The notes under the pieces are model-generated. The model did no database searches, was not told the origin of the DNA, and saw nothing but the letters and a program-made list of their open reading frames with translations. Shown here piece after piece: positions 45,994 to 55,234 of a stretch of 64,000 nucleotides of DNA. The first letter of the stretch is position 1. Every line of letters begins with the position of its first letter. This DNA is from Pseudomonadota bacterium (GTDB lineage Bacteria; Pseudomonadota; Alphaproteobacteria; Acetobacterales; Acetobacteraceae): assembly GCA_021809435.1 (NCBI GenBank), contig JAKBAD010000008.1, positions 52,756 to 116,755 on the forward strand. Direction: 5' to 3'. The position numbers were made by a program, and so were the translations under genes.

Positions 45994-46245
45994 TTAGCCC
46001 GGCTTGACCTGCCGCAACGCCGTTCTCACCCGCTCATTGAGCCCCGCGCCGCCGGCGGCTAAGTGGGCGAGAATTTGCCGGCGCATGCGCTTTTCCCAAA
46101 ACGCATTGATGTGGCTGGCGATTTCGGCTTCGGCCTCGGGGTGGTGCTGGAAGAAGGTGCTGATCTGGTTTGCCATGCGGATCAGTTTTTCAGGCGGTGC
46201 TGTTTCGGGCGATGCTTGTTCAGGGGAGCGTTGTTCAGGCGACAT
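45994..46245 (-). CDS. fdsD: Formate dehydrogenase subunit delta FdsD
   Basis: 83 residues. The family core KLIRMANQISTFFQHHP then ASHINAFWEKRMRRQILAHL is complete. The N-terminal 19 residues are a low-complexity SPEQ/SPE repeat. Small accessory subunit, last in fdsGBACD. Its start overlaps the fdsC stop by 11 bp, and it ends 3 bp from the convergent permease-kinase stop. Confidence 0.92.
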   Translation of the reverse strand: MSPEQRSPEQASPETAPPEKLIRMANQISTFFQHHPEAEAEIASHINAFWEKRMRRQILAHLAAGGAGLNERVRTALRQVKPG

Positions 46246-47050
46246 GGGAGGAGGCCTCTGTCAAAATCCGCTCGGGGTGGGTGAAGAGTTCGAAGCCGTC
46301 CGAGCGGGCGATGGCGATAAGGGTGAGGCCGGCGGCTTGGGCGGCGCGGACGGCCAGGGCGGTGGGCGCCGAGATGGCGGCGATGACCGGGGCCCCAAGC
46401 ATGGCGGTTTTTTGCACCAGCTCGATGGACACGCGCGATGTCATCAGCACCACGCCGCTGGCGGGTGGGATGGCGCGTTTGGCGAGCGCCCCGGCCAGCT
46501 TGTCGAGCGCGTTATGGCGCCCGACATCCTCGCGCAGCACGATTTCGCCGGTTTGTGGCACCCAGAACGCGGCCGCGTGCACGGCGCGGGTTTCGGTGTT
46601 CAGGGTTTGCAGCGCGGGCAGGCGGGAAAAAGCGGCGTGCAGATCGTGCGGGTTGACCGGCTGCCCGGCGGGTACAGGCGGCAGGGCGCGCAAGGCGCCT
46701 TCGATCTGCTCAACGCCGCACAGCCCGCACCCCACCGGCCCCGCGCCAATGCGCCGGCGCGCCTTCACCGCCTCGGGCAGGCCGTGGCGCAGCATCATGC
46801 GGCATTCATAGCCGCCATTTTGGGCGATGACCTCGAGCGCGGCGAGATCATTGGGGGAGCGGATGATGCCTTCGGTCAGCGAGAAGCCAATGGCGAACTC
46901 CTCAAGATCGTCAGGGGTCGCCATCATCACGCCGAACGGGATGAAATCATAGGACAGCGCGATGGGCATTTCCTCGGGCACGGTGCGGCTGGTTTCAACC
47001 GGCCTGCCGTTGCGCCAGGCGAGAGAGGCAATTTTGACCATGGGGCTCAT
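46235..47050 (-). CDS. fdsC: Formate dehydrogenase accessory sulfurtransferase FdsC/FdhD
   Basis: 271 aa, FdhD family: transfers sulfur to the bis-MGD molybdenum cofactor before insertion in FdsA. Motifs: EEFAIGFSLTEGII, the mobile Cys loop VGCGLCG, and VLREDVGRHNALDKL, RVSIELVQKTA. Start ATG 47050 overlaps the fdsA stop (ATGA). In Cupriavidus and Rhodobacter this gene is called fdsC and lies at the same place. Confidence 0.93.
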   Translation of the reverse strand: MSPMVKIASLAWRNGRPVETSRTVPEEMPIALSYDFIPFGVMMATPDDLEEFAIGFSLTEGIIRSPNDLAALEVIAQNGGYECRMMLRHGLPEAVKARRRIGAGPVGCGLCGVEQIEGALRALPPVPAGQPVNPHDLHAAFSRLPALQTLNTETRAVHAAAFWVPQTGEIVLREDVGRHNALDKLAGALAKRAIPPASGVVLMTSRVSIELVQKTAMLGAPVIAAISAPTALAVRAAQAAGLTLIAIARSDGFELFTHPERILTEASSHVA

Positions 47051-49872
47051 GCCGTCTCGATCCGCCGCGAGAGCGCGCCATGTTCGCGCTGGCGCCGCTG
47101 CCACTCAGATGGGCCGTTGGAGTGCGAAACCTGCACCGCCGTTACCTTGTATTCGGGGCAGTTCGTAGCCCAATCGGAATAATCTGTGGTGATGACGTTG
47201 GCCTGGGTCAGCGGGTGGTGGAAGGTGGTGTAGACCACGCCGGGCGAGACGCGATCGGTGATTTTGGCGCGCAGGCTGGTTTCGCCCGCCCGGCTCTTGA
47301 GGGTAATCCAGTCACCGTTGCGGATGCCGCGATCCTCGGCATCGACGGGGTGGATTTCGAGAAGGTCTTCCTCATGCCAGACGGTATTCTCGGTGCGCCG
47401 GGTTTGCGCGCCGACATTATATTGCGAAAGAATCCGCCCCGTGGTGAGCAGCAGCGGAAAGCGCGGGCCGGTTTTTTCGTCGGTGGCGACATAATCGGTG
47501 ATCACGAACTTGCCCTTGCCGCGCACGAAGCCGCCGACATGCATGGTCGGCGTGCCTTCGGGGGCGGCCTGGTTGCAGGGCCATTGCACCGAGCCTTTGT
47601 CTTCCAGCAGCGCGTAAGACACGCCCGCGAAAGACGGGGTGGTGCGGGCGATTTCATCCATGATCTCGCTGGGGTGGGCGTAGCTCATGGCATAGCCCAT
47701 TTCATTGGCCAGCATTTGGGTGATTTCCCAATCCTGGTAGCCGTTGCGCGGCGTCATCACCTTGCGCACGCGCTGGATGCGCCGCTCGGCGTTGGTGAAG
47801 GTGCCGTCTTTTTCGAGGAATGTTGAGCCGGGCAGGAAGACATGGGCAAAGGACGCCGTTTCGTTGAGAAATAGATCCTGTACCACCACGCACTCCATGG
47901 CCGAGAGACCGGCGGTGATGTGGTGGGTGTCGGGGTCGGATTGGGCGATGTCCTCGCCTTGGATATAGAGGCCCTTGAAGCTACCCTCGATCGCGGCATC
48001 GAGCATGTTGGGAATGCGCAGGCCGGGATCGTTGGAGAGCGCCACACCCCAGGCGGATTCGAAAATCGCCCGCGTGCTGTCATCGGCCACATGCCGGTAG
48101 CCCGGGAACTCATGCGGGAAGCTGCCCATGTCGCAGCTGCCCTGGACATTATTCTGGCCCCTGAGCGGGTTGATGCCGACACCAGGCCGCCCGACATTGC
48201 CCGTGGCCATGGCGAGGTTGGCGATGGAGATCACCGTGGTCGAGCCCTGGCTGTGCTCGGTGACGCCCAGCCCGTAATAAATGGCGCCGTTGCCGCCCGT
48301 GGCGTAGAGCCGCGCGGCCTCGCGCACTAGCGCCGCGGGCACGGTGGTCAGCGTCTCGGTTGCCTCGGGGCTGTGGCGGGGCTGGGCGACGAATTCGGCC
48401 CACTCGGAGAATTCATCCCAGTCGCAGCGGGCACGGATGAAGGCTTCGTCGTAGAGCGTCTCGGTGACCACCACATGGGCCAGGGCATTGACGAGCGCGA
48501 CATTGGTGCCGGGACGCAATGGCAGGTGGAACGCCGCCTCGACATGAGGCGAGCGCACCAGATCGATGCGGCGAGGGTCCGCGACGATGAGTTTGGCGCC
48601 CTCGCGCAGGCGTTTTTTCAGCCGCGAGGCGAAGACGGGGTGGCCGTCGGTCGGGTTGGCGCCGATCACCAGCACCACGTCGGCCTGCTCGACACTGTCG
48701 AAATCCTGCGTGCCGGCGGAGGTGCCCAGCGTGAGCTTGAGCCCGTAGCCGGTTGGCGAGTGGCAGACACGGGCGCAGGTATCGACATTATTATTGCCAA
48801 ACCCCGCGCGCACCAGCTTCTGTACGAGGTAAGTCTCCTCGTTGGTGCAGCGCGAGGAGGTGATGCCGCCGATCGATTCAGGCCCATATTTGGCCTGGAT
48901 GCGCTTGAACTCGGCCACCGTGTGGCCGATGGCCTCGGCCCAGGAAACCTCGCGCCAGGGATCGGTGATGGCGGCGCGGATCATCGGTTTGGTGATGCGC
49001 TCCTTGTGCGTGGCATAGCCCCAGGCAAACCGGCCCTTGACGCAGGAATGACCGTGATTGGCCTGACCGTCTTTGTAGGGCACCATGCGCACCAGTGTCT
49101 CGCCTCGCATTTCGGCCTTGAAGGCGCAGCCTACCCCGCAATAGGCGCAGGTGGTGACCGCCGAATGCTCAGGCTGGCCCTGTTCGATGACCGATTTTTC
49201 AATCAGCGTGGCGGTCGGGCAGGCCTGCACGCAGGCGCCGCAGGAGACGCATTCGGAGCTGAGGAACGCCTCATCCATGCCGGGCGAGACATGCGAGCCA
49301 AACCCCGCCCCGGCGATGGTGAGCGCGAACGTGCCCTGCACCTCGGCGCAGGCGCGCACGCAGCGCGAGCAGACGATGCATTTGGCGGGATCGAACTGGA
49401 AATAGGGGTTCGAGTCGTCTTTTGAGGCGTTGAGGTGAGTGGCGCCGTTTTCATAGCGTACCTCGCGCAGGCCCACCGCGCCGGCCATGTCTTGCAACTC
49501 GCAATCGCCATTGGCCGCGCAGGTCAGGCAATCCAACGGGTGGTCGGAGATATAGAGCTCCATCACCCCCTTGCGTAGCTTGGCCAGGCGCTCGCTTTGG
49601 GTGTGCACGACCTGACCTTCAGCCACGGGGGTGGTGCAGGAGGCGGGTGTGCCGGGGCGGCCTTCGATCTCGACCAGGCAAAGCCGGCAGGAGCCGAAGG
49701 CATCGAGGCTGTCGGTCGCGCAGAGTTTGGGGATTTGAGTGCCGAGCAGGGCGGCGGCGCGCATGAGCGAGGTGCCCGCGGGCACGGTTACGCTTTGCCC
49801 ATCGATGGTGAGGGTAACGGGGGCGCCCGCGGCGAGCTTGGTGCCGAAATCGGTTTCCTTGATCAGACCCAT
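47047..49872 (-). CDS. fdsA: NAD-dependent formate dehydrogenase alpha subunit FdsA
   Basis: 941 aa catalytic subunit oxidising formate to CO2. N-terminal [2Fe-2S] domain (SCRLCLVEIEG), a His-Cys3 [4Fe-4S] site, two [4Fe-4S] motifs (CIVCSRCVRACAE and CVSCGACVQACP), then CAYCGVGC for the cluster of the molybdopterin domain. The Mo ligand is Cys 370 (ARVCHSP), so this is a cysteine enzyme and not a selenoprotein. The C-terminus has the molybdopterin dinucleotide-binding fold (LLLTTGRILSQYNVGAQTRRT). Soluble, cytoplasmic. Confidence 0.96.
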   Translation of the reverse strand: MGLIKETDFGTKLAAGAPVTLTIDGQSVTVPAGTSLMRAAALLGTQIPKLCATDSLDAFGSCRLCLVEIEGRPGTPASCTTPVAEGQVVHTQSERLAKLRKGVMELYISDHPLDCLTCAANGDCELQDMAGAVGLREVRYENGATHLNASKDDSNPYFQFDPAKCIVCSRCVRACAEVQGTFALTIAGAGFGSHVSPGMDEAFLSSECVSCGACVQACPTATLIEKSVIEQGQPEHSAVTTCAYCGVGCAFKAEMRGETLVRMVPYKDGQANHGHSCVKGRFAWGYATHKERITKPMIRAAITDPWREVSWAEAIGHTVAEFKRIQAKYGPESIGGITSSRCTNEETYLVQKLVRAGFGNNNVDTCARVCHSPTGYGLKLTLGTSAGTQDFDSVEQADVVLVIGANPTDGHPVFASRLKKRLREGAKLIVADPRRIDLVRSPHVEAAFHLPLRPGTNVALVNALAHVVVTETLYDEAFIRARCDWDEFSEWAEFVAQPRHSPEATETLTTVPAALVREAARLYATGGNGAIYYGLGVTEHSQGSTTVISIANLAMATGNVGRPGVGINPLRGQNNVQGSCDMGSFPHEFPGYRHVADDSTRAIFESAWGVALSNDPGLRIPNMLDAAIEGSFKGLYIQGEDIAQSDPDTHHITAGLSAMECVVVQDLFLNETASFAHVFLPGSTFLEKDGTFTNAERRIQRVRKVMTPRNGYQDWEITQMLANEMGYAMSYAHPSEIMDEIARTTPSFAGVSYALLEDKGSVQWPCNQAAPEGTPTMHVGGFVRGKGKFVITDYVATDEKTGPRFPLLLTTGRILSQYNVGAQTRRTENTVWHEEDLLEIHPVDAEDRGIRNGDWITLKSRAGETSLRAKITDRVSPGVVYTTFHHPLTQANVITTDYSDWATNCPEYKVTAVQVSHSNGPSEWQRRQREHGALSRRIETA

Positions 49873-49881
49873 GACTGCCTC

Positions 49882-51390
49882 CTACTCGGCCGCCGCCGGA
49901 AGGGCGGTGAAATCTTCAGGGAACAAGGTGAGCGCGCTCAACACCGGATAGGGGGTGAACCCGCCCAGCGCGCAGAGCGAGGCGGATTTCATGGTGTCAC
50001 AAAGCTCGCGCAGCAGGGCGAGGTGCGGTTCCGCGCCGCCCCCGGTCATGATCCGCTCGACCAGCTCGCGCCCGCGCGTGGAGCCGATGCGGCAGGGTGT
50101 GCATTTGCCGCAGGATTCATGGGCGCAGAATTCCAGCGCGAAGCGGGCCATGCGGGCCATGTTGACGCGGTCATCGAACACCACCAGCCCGCCATGGCCG
50201 ATCAACCCGCCGGCTTTGGCGTATTCTTCGTAGCCGTAGAGAATATCGAACTGGTGCGGGGCGAAATAGGCGCCGAGTGGTCCGCCCGCCTGCACCGCCC
50301 GAATGGGCCGGTTTGTGGCTGTACCGCCGCCGATTTCCTCGACCAGCTCGCCCAGCGTGATGCCGAACGCGGTTTCGAACAGGCCGCCATGCTTGATGTT
50401 GCCCGAAAGCTGGATGGGCATGGTACCGCGTGAATGGCCAAGCCCGAAGGCCGCGTAGGCCTCGGCGCCATCGGCCAGAATATGCGGGATGGTGGCCAAC
50501 GAGATGACATTGTTGATGACCGTGGGGTGGCCAAACAGCCCGACCAGCGCGGGCACGGGCGGCTTGGCGCGCACCACGCCGCGCTTGCCCTCCAGGCTTT
50601 CCAGCAGGGCGGTTTCCTCGCCACATACATAAGACCCGGCGCCGAGGCGCACTTCGAGATGAAAGCCGCCGAGATGGCCGGACTGGGCGGCGAGGGTGAT
50701 GGCCTGGCTGAGTATAGCGGCGGCGATGGGGTATTCAGAGCGCAGATAGACATAGCCGCGCGTGGCCCCCACCGCCAGCGCGGCGATGGCCATGCCCTCG
50801 ATGAGGCAGAACGGGTCGGCCTCGATGAGCAGGCGGTCGGCGTAGGAGCCGGAATCACCTTCATCGGCATTGCAGACGATGTATTTCTGGGCGGCCTCGG
50901 CCTTGCGCACCGTCTCCCATTTGATACCCGTGGGAAAGCCCGCGCCGCCCCGCCCGCGCAGGCCGGATTTGGTGACCTCGGCGCAGATTTCGGCGCCTGA
51001 GAGGGCGCGCGCCCGGTTCAGCCCCGCCCAGCCGCCATGGGCCGCGTAATCATCCAGGCTCAGCGGGTCTGTCACGCCCGCGCGCACGAAGGTGAGGCGC
51101 TGCTGGCGCTTGAGGAAGGGCAGCTCGGCGACCAAGCCGAGGGCCTTGGGGTGGGTGGCCGGATTGTCGAACAGGGCGGGGATGTCGGCGGCGGTGAATG
51201 GCCCAAACCCCACGCGCCCGGCGGGGGTTTCCAGCTCGACCAGCGGCTCGAGCCAGAACAGGCCGCGTGAACCATTGCGGGTGAGGGTGAGGGTGATGCC
51301 GCGCCGCGCGGCCTCGGCCTTGAGGGCGGTGGCGAGCTGTTCGCCGCCCAGAGCCTGGGTCACCGAATCACGGGGCAGGTAGAGCCGCAT
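49882..51390 (-). CDS. fdsB: Formate dehydrogenase beta subunit FdsB (FMN/NAD-binding)
   Basis: 502 aa. N-terminal thioredoxin-like segment, then a NuoF-like part: KSGLRGRGGAGFPTGIKW (FMN/NAD), NADEGDSGSYADRLLIEADP, the YVCGEETALLESLEGKRG loop and the C-terminal [4Fe-4S] ligands ESCGKCTPCR. Takes electrons from FdsA to NAD. ATG 51390 chosen: GGAGG lies 7 nt upstream and the A of the ATG is the last base of the fdsG TGA; a GTG at 51393 is an alternative. Confidence 0.95.
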   Translation of the reverse strand: MRLYLPRDSVTQALGGEQLATALKAEAARRGITLTLTRNGSRGLFWLEPLVELETPAGRVGFGPFTAADIPALFDNPATHPKALGLVAELPFLKRQQRLTFVRAGVTDPLSLDDYAAHGGWAGLNRARALSGAEICAEVTKSGLRGRGGAGFPTGIKWETVRKAEAAQKYIVCNADEGDSGSYADRLLIEADPFCLIEGMAIAALAVGATRGYVYLRSEYPIAAAILSQAITLAAQSGHLGGFHLEVRLGAGSYVCGEETALLESLEGKRGVVRAKPPVPALVGLFGHPTVINNVISLATIPHILADGAEAYAAFGLGHSRGTMPIQLSGNIKHGGLFETAFGITLGELVEEIGGGTATNRPIRAVQAGGPLGAYFAPHQFDILYGYEEYAKAGGLIGHGGLVVFDDRVNMARMARFALEFCAHESCGKCTPCRIGSTRGRELVERIMTGGGAEPHLALLRELCDTMKSASLCALGGFTPYPVLSALTLFPEDFTALPAAAE

Positions 51391-51854
51391 CACAGCACCT
51401 CCCGCGCCAGGGCCTCGAGGGTATCGGCGTCGAGCCGGGAGAAGGCTTCGCCGTCACGTTGGGCGTTGGGGGCGGTGGCGCACAGCCCCAGGCAATAAAC
51501 CGGCTCGATGGTGAGCGCGCCGTTGGCGCTGGTGATGCCCCAGGAGAGCCCAAGGCGCGCCAGTAACGCCTCGGCGTTCTCCTCGCCGCCCATGGCCTGG
51601 CAGGCTTCGGCGCGGCAGATTTTGAGCACATGGCGGCCAGGGGGCTGGCTGCGGAAATCGGGGTAGAAGGAGGCCACGCCATGCACATCCGCGCGGGTGA
51701 TGTTGAGCGCCTCGGCCACGAGGACCATCGCCTCACGCGGGAGATAGCCGAACTCTTGTTGGAGCGCGTGCAGAATGGGCAGCAACGGCCCCTCGAGCGA
51801 GAGATGCGCGGAGATGATGTCTTTGGCCCGTTCCGGGCTCCAGTTATCGGTCAT
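51390..51854 (-). CDS. fdsG: Formate dehydrogenase gamma subunit FdsG ([2Fe-2S])
   Basis: 154 aa NuoE-like protein. [2Fe-2S] ligands C80, C85, C121 and C125 (CRAEACQ...YCLGLC). First gene of fdsGBACD. The 87-bp gap to benE on the same strand contains a CGCCC/GGGCG repeat that could end benE transcription and leaves room for a promoter. No fdsR-like regulator is present beside it. Confidence 0.94.
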   Translation of the reverse strand: MTDNWSPERAKDIISAHLSLEGPLLPILHALQQEFGYLPREAMVLVAEALNITRADVHGVASFYPDFRSQPPGRHVLKICRAEACQAMGGEENAEALLARLGLSWGITSANGALTIEPVYCLGLCATAPNAQRDGEAFSRLDADTLEALAREVL

Positions 51855-51941
51855 GGACGCTGCCTGATGCTGTTTCCCGCCCCCAAGATGGGCGCGGGCT
51901 GACAGGATGGCAAGATCAATCCCGCCCGGATGAAGACAGGT

Positions 51942-53168
51942 TCATGATGCGTGGAAATCCGGCGCTTCGAGCAGGCGCGAGAGGCAATAGCCCGCCACCA
52001 GCCCCCAGAAGGCTGCGCCAATATTGAACAGGCTGATGTCGGAGACGGTGACCAGAAAGCTGACCAGCCCGCCTAGCGTATGCTTGCCCCGGAACGTGGC
52101 GGCAAAAGCGCCTTGCAGCACCCGCAACATGGCAAGCCCCGCCAGCGTGGCGATAAAGGGTTTGGGCGCGGCCAGCATGAGGCGCGTGAAGCCCGAGGCG
52201 AACAGGCCGAAAACGATGGAGAGCAGCCCGGTGGTGAGGGCGGCCGTGTAGTGGCGTGGGCGCTCGCCGGAGGAGGTGAGGATGGCGTTGGTGGGGCCGG
52301 CCAGGCAGGTGCTGACCGCGCCCACCGCCGCCGCGAGCAGACCGCCGATGCCGCAGGCGAAGGTGATGACATCGATCGGCGCCTCGTGTCCGGCGGCTTT
52401 GAGCACGGCGAAACCCTGGCCGTTTTGCACCACCAGCACGGTGATGGTGAGGGGGATCACCAGATCGACCATGGCCGACCAGGACCAGTGCGGTACGGTG
52501 AAGACCGGCTGGGCGAGCGCCACGCCGCCACCGCCCGCCAGATGGAACTGGCCCGAGAGCAGGGCGGCGGCAATGCCGATGAGCAGCGCGCCGATGATGG
52601 GGGGCAGGAATTCGCCCACGCGCCGGAAGGTGGAGAGCGCCAGCCAGGTGAGAACCATGGGCCCGGCGATGGTGACATCGGCCTTGAGGGCGTGGACGAG
52701 GTCGGTGCCAAAGCGCAGGAACACGCCGGCCACCATGCCCATGACGATGGGCATGGGGATGGCGCTCATGAGTTTTTTGACCCAGCCCGTGGCGCCGAGC
52801 AGCAAAATAAGCGCGCCGGTGGCGTAAAACGCCCCGATGACTTCGGGGAAGCTCAGGGTTTTGAGCGCTGGGCCGACCAGCACGGTGCCGGGAATGGTCC
52901 AGAAAAACGCCAGCGGGGCGCGATAGGCCCAGGAGAGCAGGGTGGTGATGAGCCCATTCACCAGGAATACGCCAAAAATCCAGGAGGCGATCTGGGCCTC
53001 GGTCAGGCCGCCGCGCACGCCCACCGAGAGAATGATGGCCACCGGCCCCGTGGCCGCGAACAGCCAGCCGATGAAGCCATGCGCGATATAGGTGCCGCCC
53101 AGGTCAGACTTGATTTGTGACAGGCGCGGCGCCGGCCCGGCTGGCCGCTCAATGCGTGATAAAATCAC
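51942..53168 (-). CDS. benE: Benzoate/H+ symporter BenE
   Basis: About 408 aa with 12 or more hydrophobic segments, BenE family of the NCS2-related transporters: SDLGGTYIAHGFIGWLFAATGPVAIILSVG, SWAYRAPLAFFWTIPGTVLVGPAL, CGIGGLLAAAVGAVSTCLAGPTNAI and GLVSFLVTVSDISLFNIGAAFWGLVAG. Start GTG 53168 was preferred because GGAG lies 5 nt upstream; ATG 53186 would add six residues but has no ribosome-binding site. It is divergent from benA, with about 200 bp carrying the operator, so uptake and oxidation of benzoate are probably co-regulated. Confidence 0.92.
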   Translation of the reverse strand: MILSRIERPAGPAPRLSQIKSDLGGTYIAHGFIGWLFAATGPVAIILSVGVRGGLTEAQIASWIFGVFLVNGLITTLLSWAYRAPLAFFWTIPGTVLVGPALKTLSFPEVIGAFYATGALILLLGATGWVKKLMSAIPMPIVMGMVAGVFLRFGTDLVHALKADVTIAGPMVLTWLALSTFRRVGEFLPPIIGALLIGIAAALLSGQFHLAGGGGVALAQPVFTVPHWSWSAMVDLVIPLTITVLVVQNGQGFAVLKAAGHEAPIDVITFACGIGGLLAAAVGAVSTCLAGPTNAILTSSGERPRHYTAALTTGLLSIVFGLFASGFTRLMLAAPKPFIATLAGLAMLRVLQGAFAATFRGKHTLGGLVSFLVTVSDISLFNIGAAFWGLVAGYCLSRLLEAPDFHAS

Positions 53169-53243
53169 AATCTCTCCCCATTTCATCTTGGTTCTGGCCC
53201 TCAAGATGGCGGCTGGAGTGTTGGGCGCGCAAGGCGGAAGCGC

Positions 53244-53258
53244 ATACTTTTTGGGTAT
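53244..53258 (+). promoter_or_regulatory. CatM/BenM-type operator ATAC-N7-GTAT
   Basis: ATAC (53244-53247), seven bases, GTAT (53255-53258): an exact match to the binding consensus of the LysR regulators BenM and CatM of Acinetobacter. It lies between benE and benA, about 60 bp upstream of the expected benA transcription start, where the high-affinity BenM site normally is. Confidence 0.75.
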
Positions 53259-53278
53259 GAACCCGGACCCAAACAGTC

Positions 53279-53306
53279 TTGGACTTGAAATTTTCGAGAT
53301 TTTAGA
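53279..53306 (+). promoter_or_regulatory. Probable benA promoter with TTTCGAGATTTTA motif
   Basis: TTGGAC (53279-53284) and TTTAGA (53301-53306), 16 bp apart, make a plausible -35/-10 pair at the right distance from the BenM-type site. The spacer and -10 contain TTTCGAGATTTTA (53292-53304), which recurs exactly at 57046-57058 and with one change at 57121-57132. Confidence 0.5.
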
Positions 53307-53371
53307 AGGTCTGCAAGACAAGGGGCCGCTGACCCATGGGCCCGCCTCAACAAACCCTCTGGAGGAGCGAT

Positions 53372-54706
53372 ATGCCCGACGATCTCGCCAAAAACCTGTC
53401 CAGCGCGCTGGAAGACGACGCCGCCACTGGCAATTTCCGCTGCCGGCGCGATATCTTCACCGATGAGCAGTTCTTTGAGATGGAAATGCAGACCATCTTC
53501 GAAGGCAATTGGATTTTTCTGGCCCATGAGAGCCAGATTCCGAACAATAACGACTATTTCACCAGCTATATCGGCCGCCAGCCGATCGTCATCGCGCGTA
53601 ACCGCCAGGGCGAGCTGAACGCTTTCATCAATGCCTGCGCGCATCGCGGCGCCACGCTGTGCCGGCGCAAGCGCGGCAATCAGGGTACTTATACCTGTCC
53701 CTTCCATGGCTGGACTTTCAATAATTCCGGCAAGCTGCTCAAGATCAAGGACCCCGAGGGCGCCGAATATCCCGAGAGCTTTAACAAGGACGGTTCACAC
53801 AACCTGACCAAGGTGGCGCGGTTTGAGAATTATCGCGGCTTTTTGTTCGGCAGCCTGACGGAAGACGTGCTGCCGCTCAAGGACCATCTGGGCGAGGCGG
53901 CCAAGATCATCGATATGATCGTCGACCAGTCGCCCGAGGGGCTTGAAGTTCTTGATGGCGCCTCGACCTATGTGTTCGAGGGCAATTGGAAGCTGCAGGC
54001 CGAGAATGGCGCGGATGGCTATCATGTCACCGCCACGCACTGGAATTATGCCGCGACCACCGGGCGCCGCAAGGATCTTGAGCAGCCCGACGGCATCCGT
54101 GCCATGTCGGCCGGCGGCTGGGCCAAGCAGGGCGGCGGGTCATATTCGTTTGAGCATGGCCATATGCTGCTCTGGACCAACTGGGCCAACCCCGAGGACC
54201 GCCCCAACTGGCACCGCCGCGAGGAATATGCCGCCAGGTTCGGCCAGGCCATGGCGGATTGGATGGTGCTGCGCTCGCGCAATCTCTGCCTCTATCCCAA
54301 TGTTTACCTGATGGACCAGTTCTCCTCGCAGATCCGCATCTTGCGGCCCATCGCGGTGAACAAGACCGAGGTGACCATTTATTGCATCGCGCCCAAGGGC
54401 GAGGATGCCGAGGCCCGCGCCCACCGCATCCGCCAGTATGAGGATTTCTTCAACGCCTCGGGCATGGCCACGCCCGACGATCTGGAAGAATTCCGCGCCT
54501 GCCAGGAGGGGTATCTGGGCCGCGCGGCGGCGTGGAACGATATTTCGCGCGGCGCCAAGCATTGGGTCAAGGGCCCCGACGAGATCGCCAACACCATCGG
54601 CCTCAAGCCGCTGCTCTCGGGTATCCGCACCGAGGATGAGGGCTTGTATGTCGAGCAGCACCGCTATTGGCAGCAGGTGATGCAAAAAGCGCTGGACGAG
54701 AAGTAA
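53372..54706 (+). CDS. benA: Benzoate 1,2-dioxygenase large subunit BenA
   Basis: Rieske non-heme iron oxygenase alpha subunit, 444 aa. Rieske ligands C89/H91 and C109/H112 (CAHRGA, CPFHGW). Mononuclear iron ligands H218 and H223 in DGYHVTATH, with D215 bridging to the Rieske centre. Adds O2 to benzoate to form the 1,2-cis-diol carboxylate. Start ATG 53372 follows GGAGGAG. Codons are strongly C-ending, suggesting high expression. First of benABCD-catechol dioxygenase. Toluate (XylX) or anthranilate enzymes are close relatives; BenD and BenE neighbours favour benzoate or toluate. Confidence 0.94.
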   Translation: MPDDLAKNLSSALEDDAATGNFRCRRDIFTDEQFFEMEMQTIFEGNWIFLAHESQIPNNNDYFTSYIGRQPIVIARNRQGELNAFINACAHRGATLCRRKRGNQGTYTCPFHGWTFNNSGKLLKIKDPEGAEYPESFNKDGSHNLTKVARFENYRGFLFGSLTEDVLPLKDHLGEAAKIIDMIVDQSPEGLEVLDGASTYVFEGNWKLQAENGADGYHVTATHWNYAATTGRRKDLEQPDGIRAMSAGGWAKQGGGSYSFEHGHMLLWTNWANPEDRPNWHRREEYAARFGQAMADWMVLRSRNLCLYPNVYLMDQFSSQIRILRPIAVNKTEVTIYCIAPKGEDAEARAHRIRQYEDFFNASGMATPDDLEEFRACQEGYLGRAAAWNDISRGAKHWVKGPDEIANTIGLKPLLSGIRTEDEGLYVEQHRYWQQVMQKALDEK

Positions 54707-54726
54707 GGCAAGGGAAGGAAACAAAA

Positions 54727-55212
54727 ATGCTGTCGATTGAACAGGTGCAGGCCTTCCTGTACCGCGAGGCCCGCGCGCTCGATGACCGTGACTGGGACAC
54801 CTGGCTTGGCTTCTACGACAAGGCCGCCGAATTCTGGATGCCGGCCTGGAAAGAAGATGATTCGCTGGTTACCGATCCGCACACGCAGATCTCGCTGATC
54901 TTCTACCCCTCGCGGGCGGGTCTGGAAGACCGCATCTTCCGTATTCGTACCGAGCGCTCCTCGGCCTCGATGCCCGAGCCCCGCACCAGCCACAATATCA
55001 CCAATGTGGAAATTCTGGAGCAGGACGGCGCCGCGCTCTCGGTACGCTTCAACTGGGTCACTTATTCGCACCGTTACAAGGCAACCGATGTGTTTTTCGG
55101 CACATCGTTCTATACTCTGAACGTGGCGGGCGAGACGCCGGTCATCACCCGCAAGAAGGTGGTGTTGAAGAACGATTATATCCGCCACGTCATCGACGTG
55201 TACCACATCTAA
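54727..55212 (+). CDS. benB: Benzoate 1,2-dioxygenase small subunit BenB
   Basis: 161 aa beta subunit with the NTF2-like fold of ring-hydroxylating dioxygenases: EQVQAFLYREARALDDRDWDTWLGFYD, and C-terminal KKVVLKNDYIRHVIDVYHI. It shapes the alpha3beta3 oligomer and has no cofactor. ATG 54727, 20 bp after benA; an upstream in-frame extension has no ribosome-binding site. Confidence 0.94.
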   Translation: MLSIEQVQAFLYREARALDDRDWDTWLGFYDKAAEFWMPAWKEDDSLVTDPHTQISLIFYPSRAGLEDRIFRIRTERSSASMPEPRTSHNITNVEILEQDGAALSVRFNWVTYSHRYKATDVFFGTSFYTLNVAGETPVITRKKVVLKNDYIRHVIDVYHI

Positions 55213-55234
55213 AAACAAAAACGGGGGAGCGGAA

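Noticed and set aside
47047..49872. FdsA as a selenocysteine formate dehydrogenase
   Set aside because: The Mo ligand codon is TGC (Cys 370) and no in-frame UGA is present.
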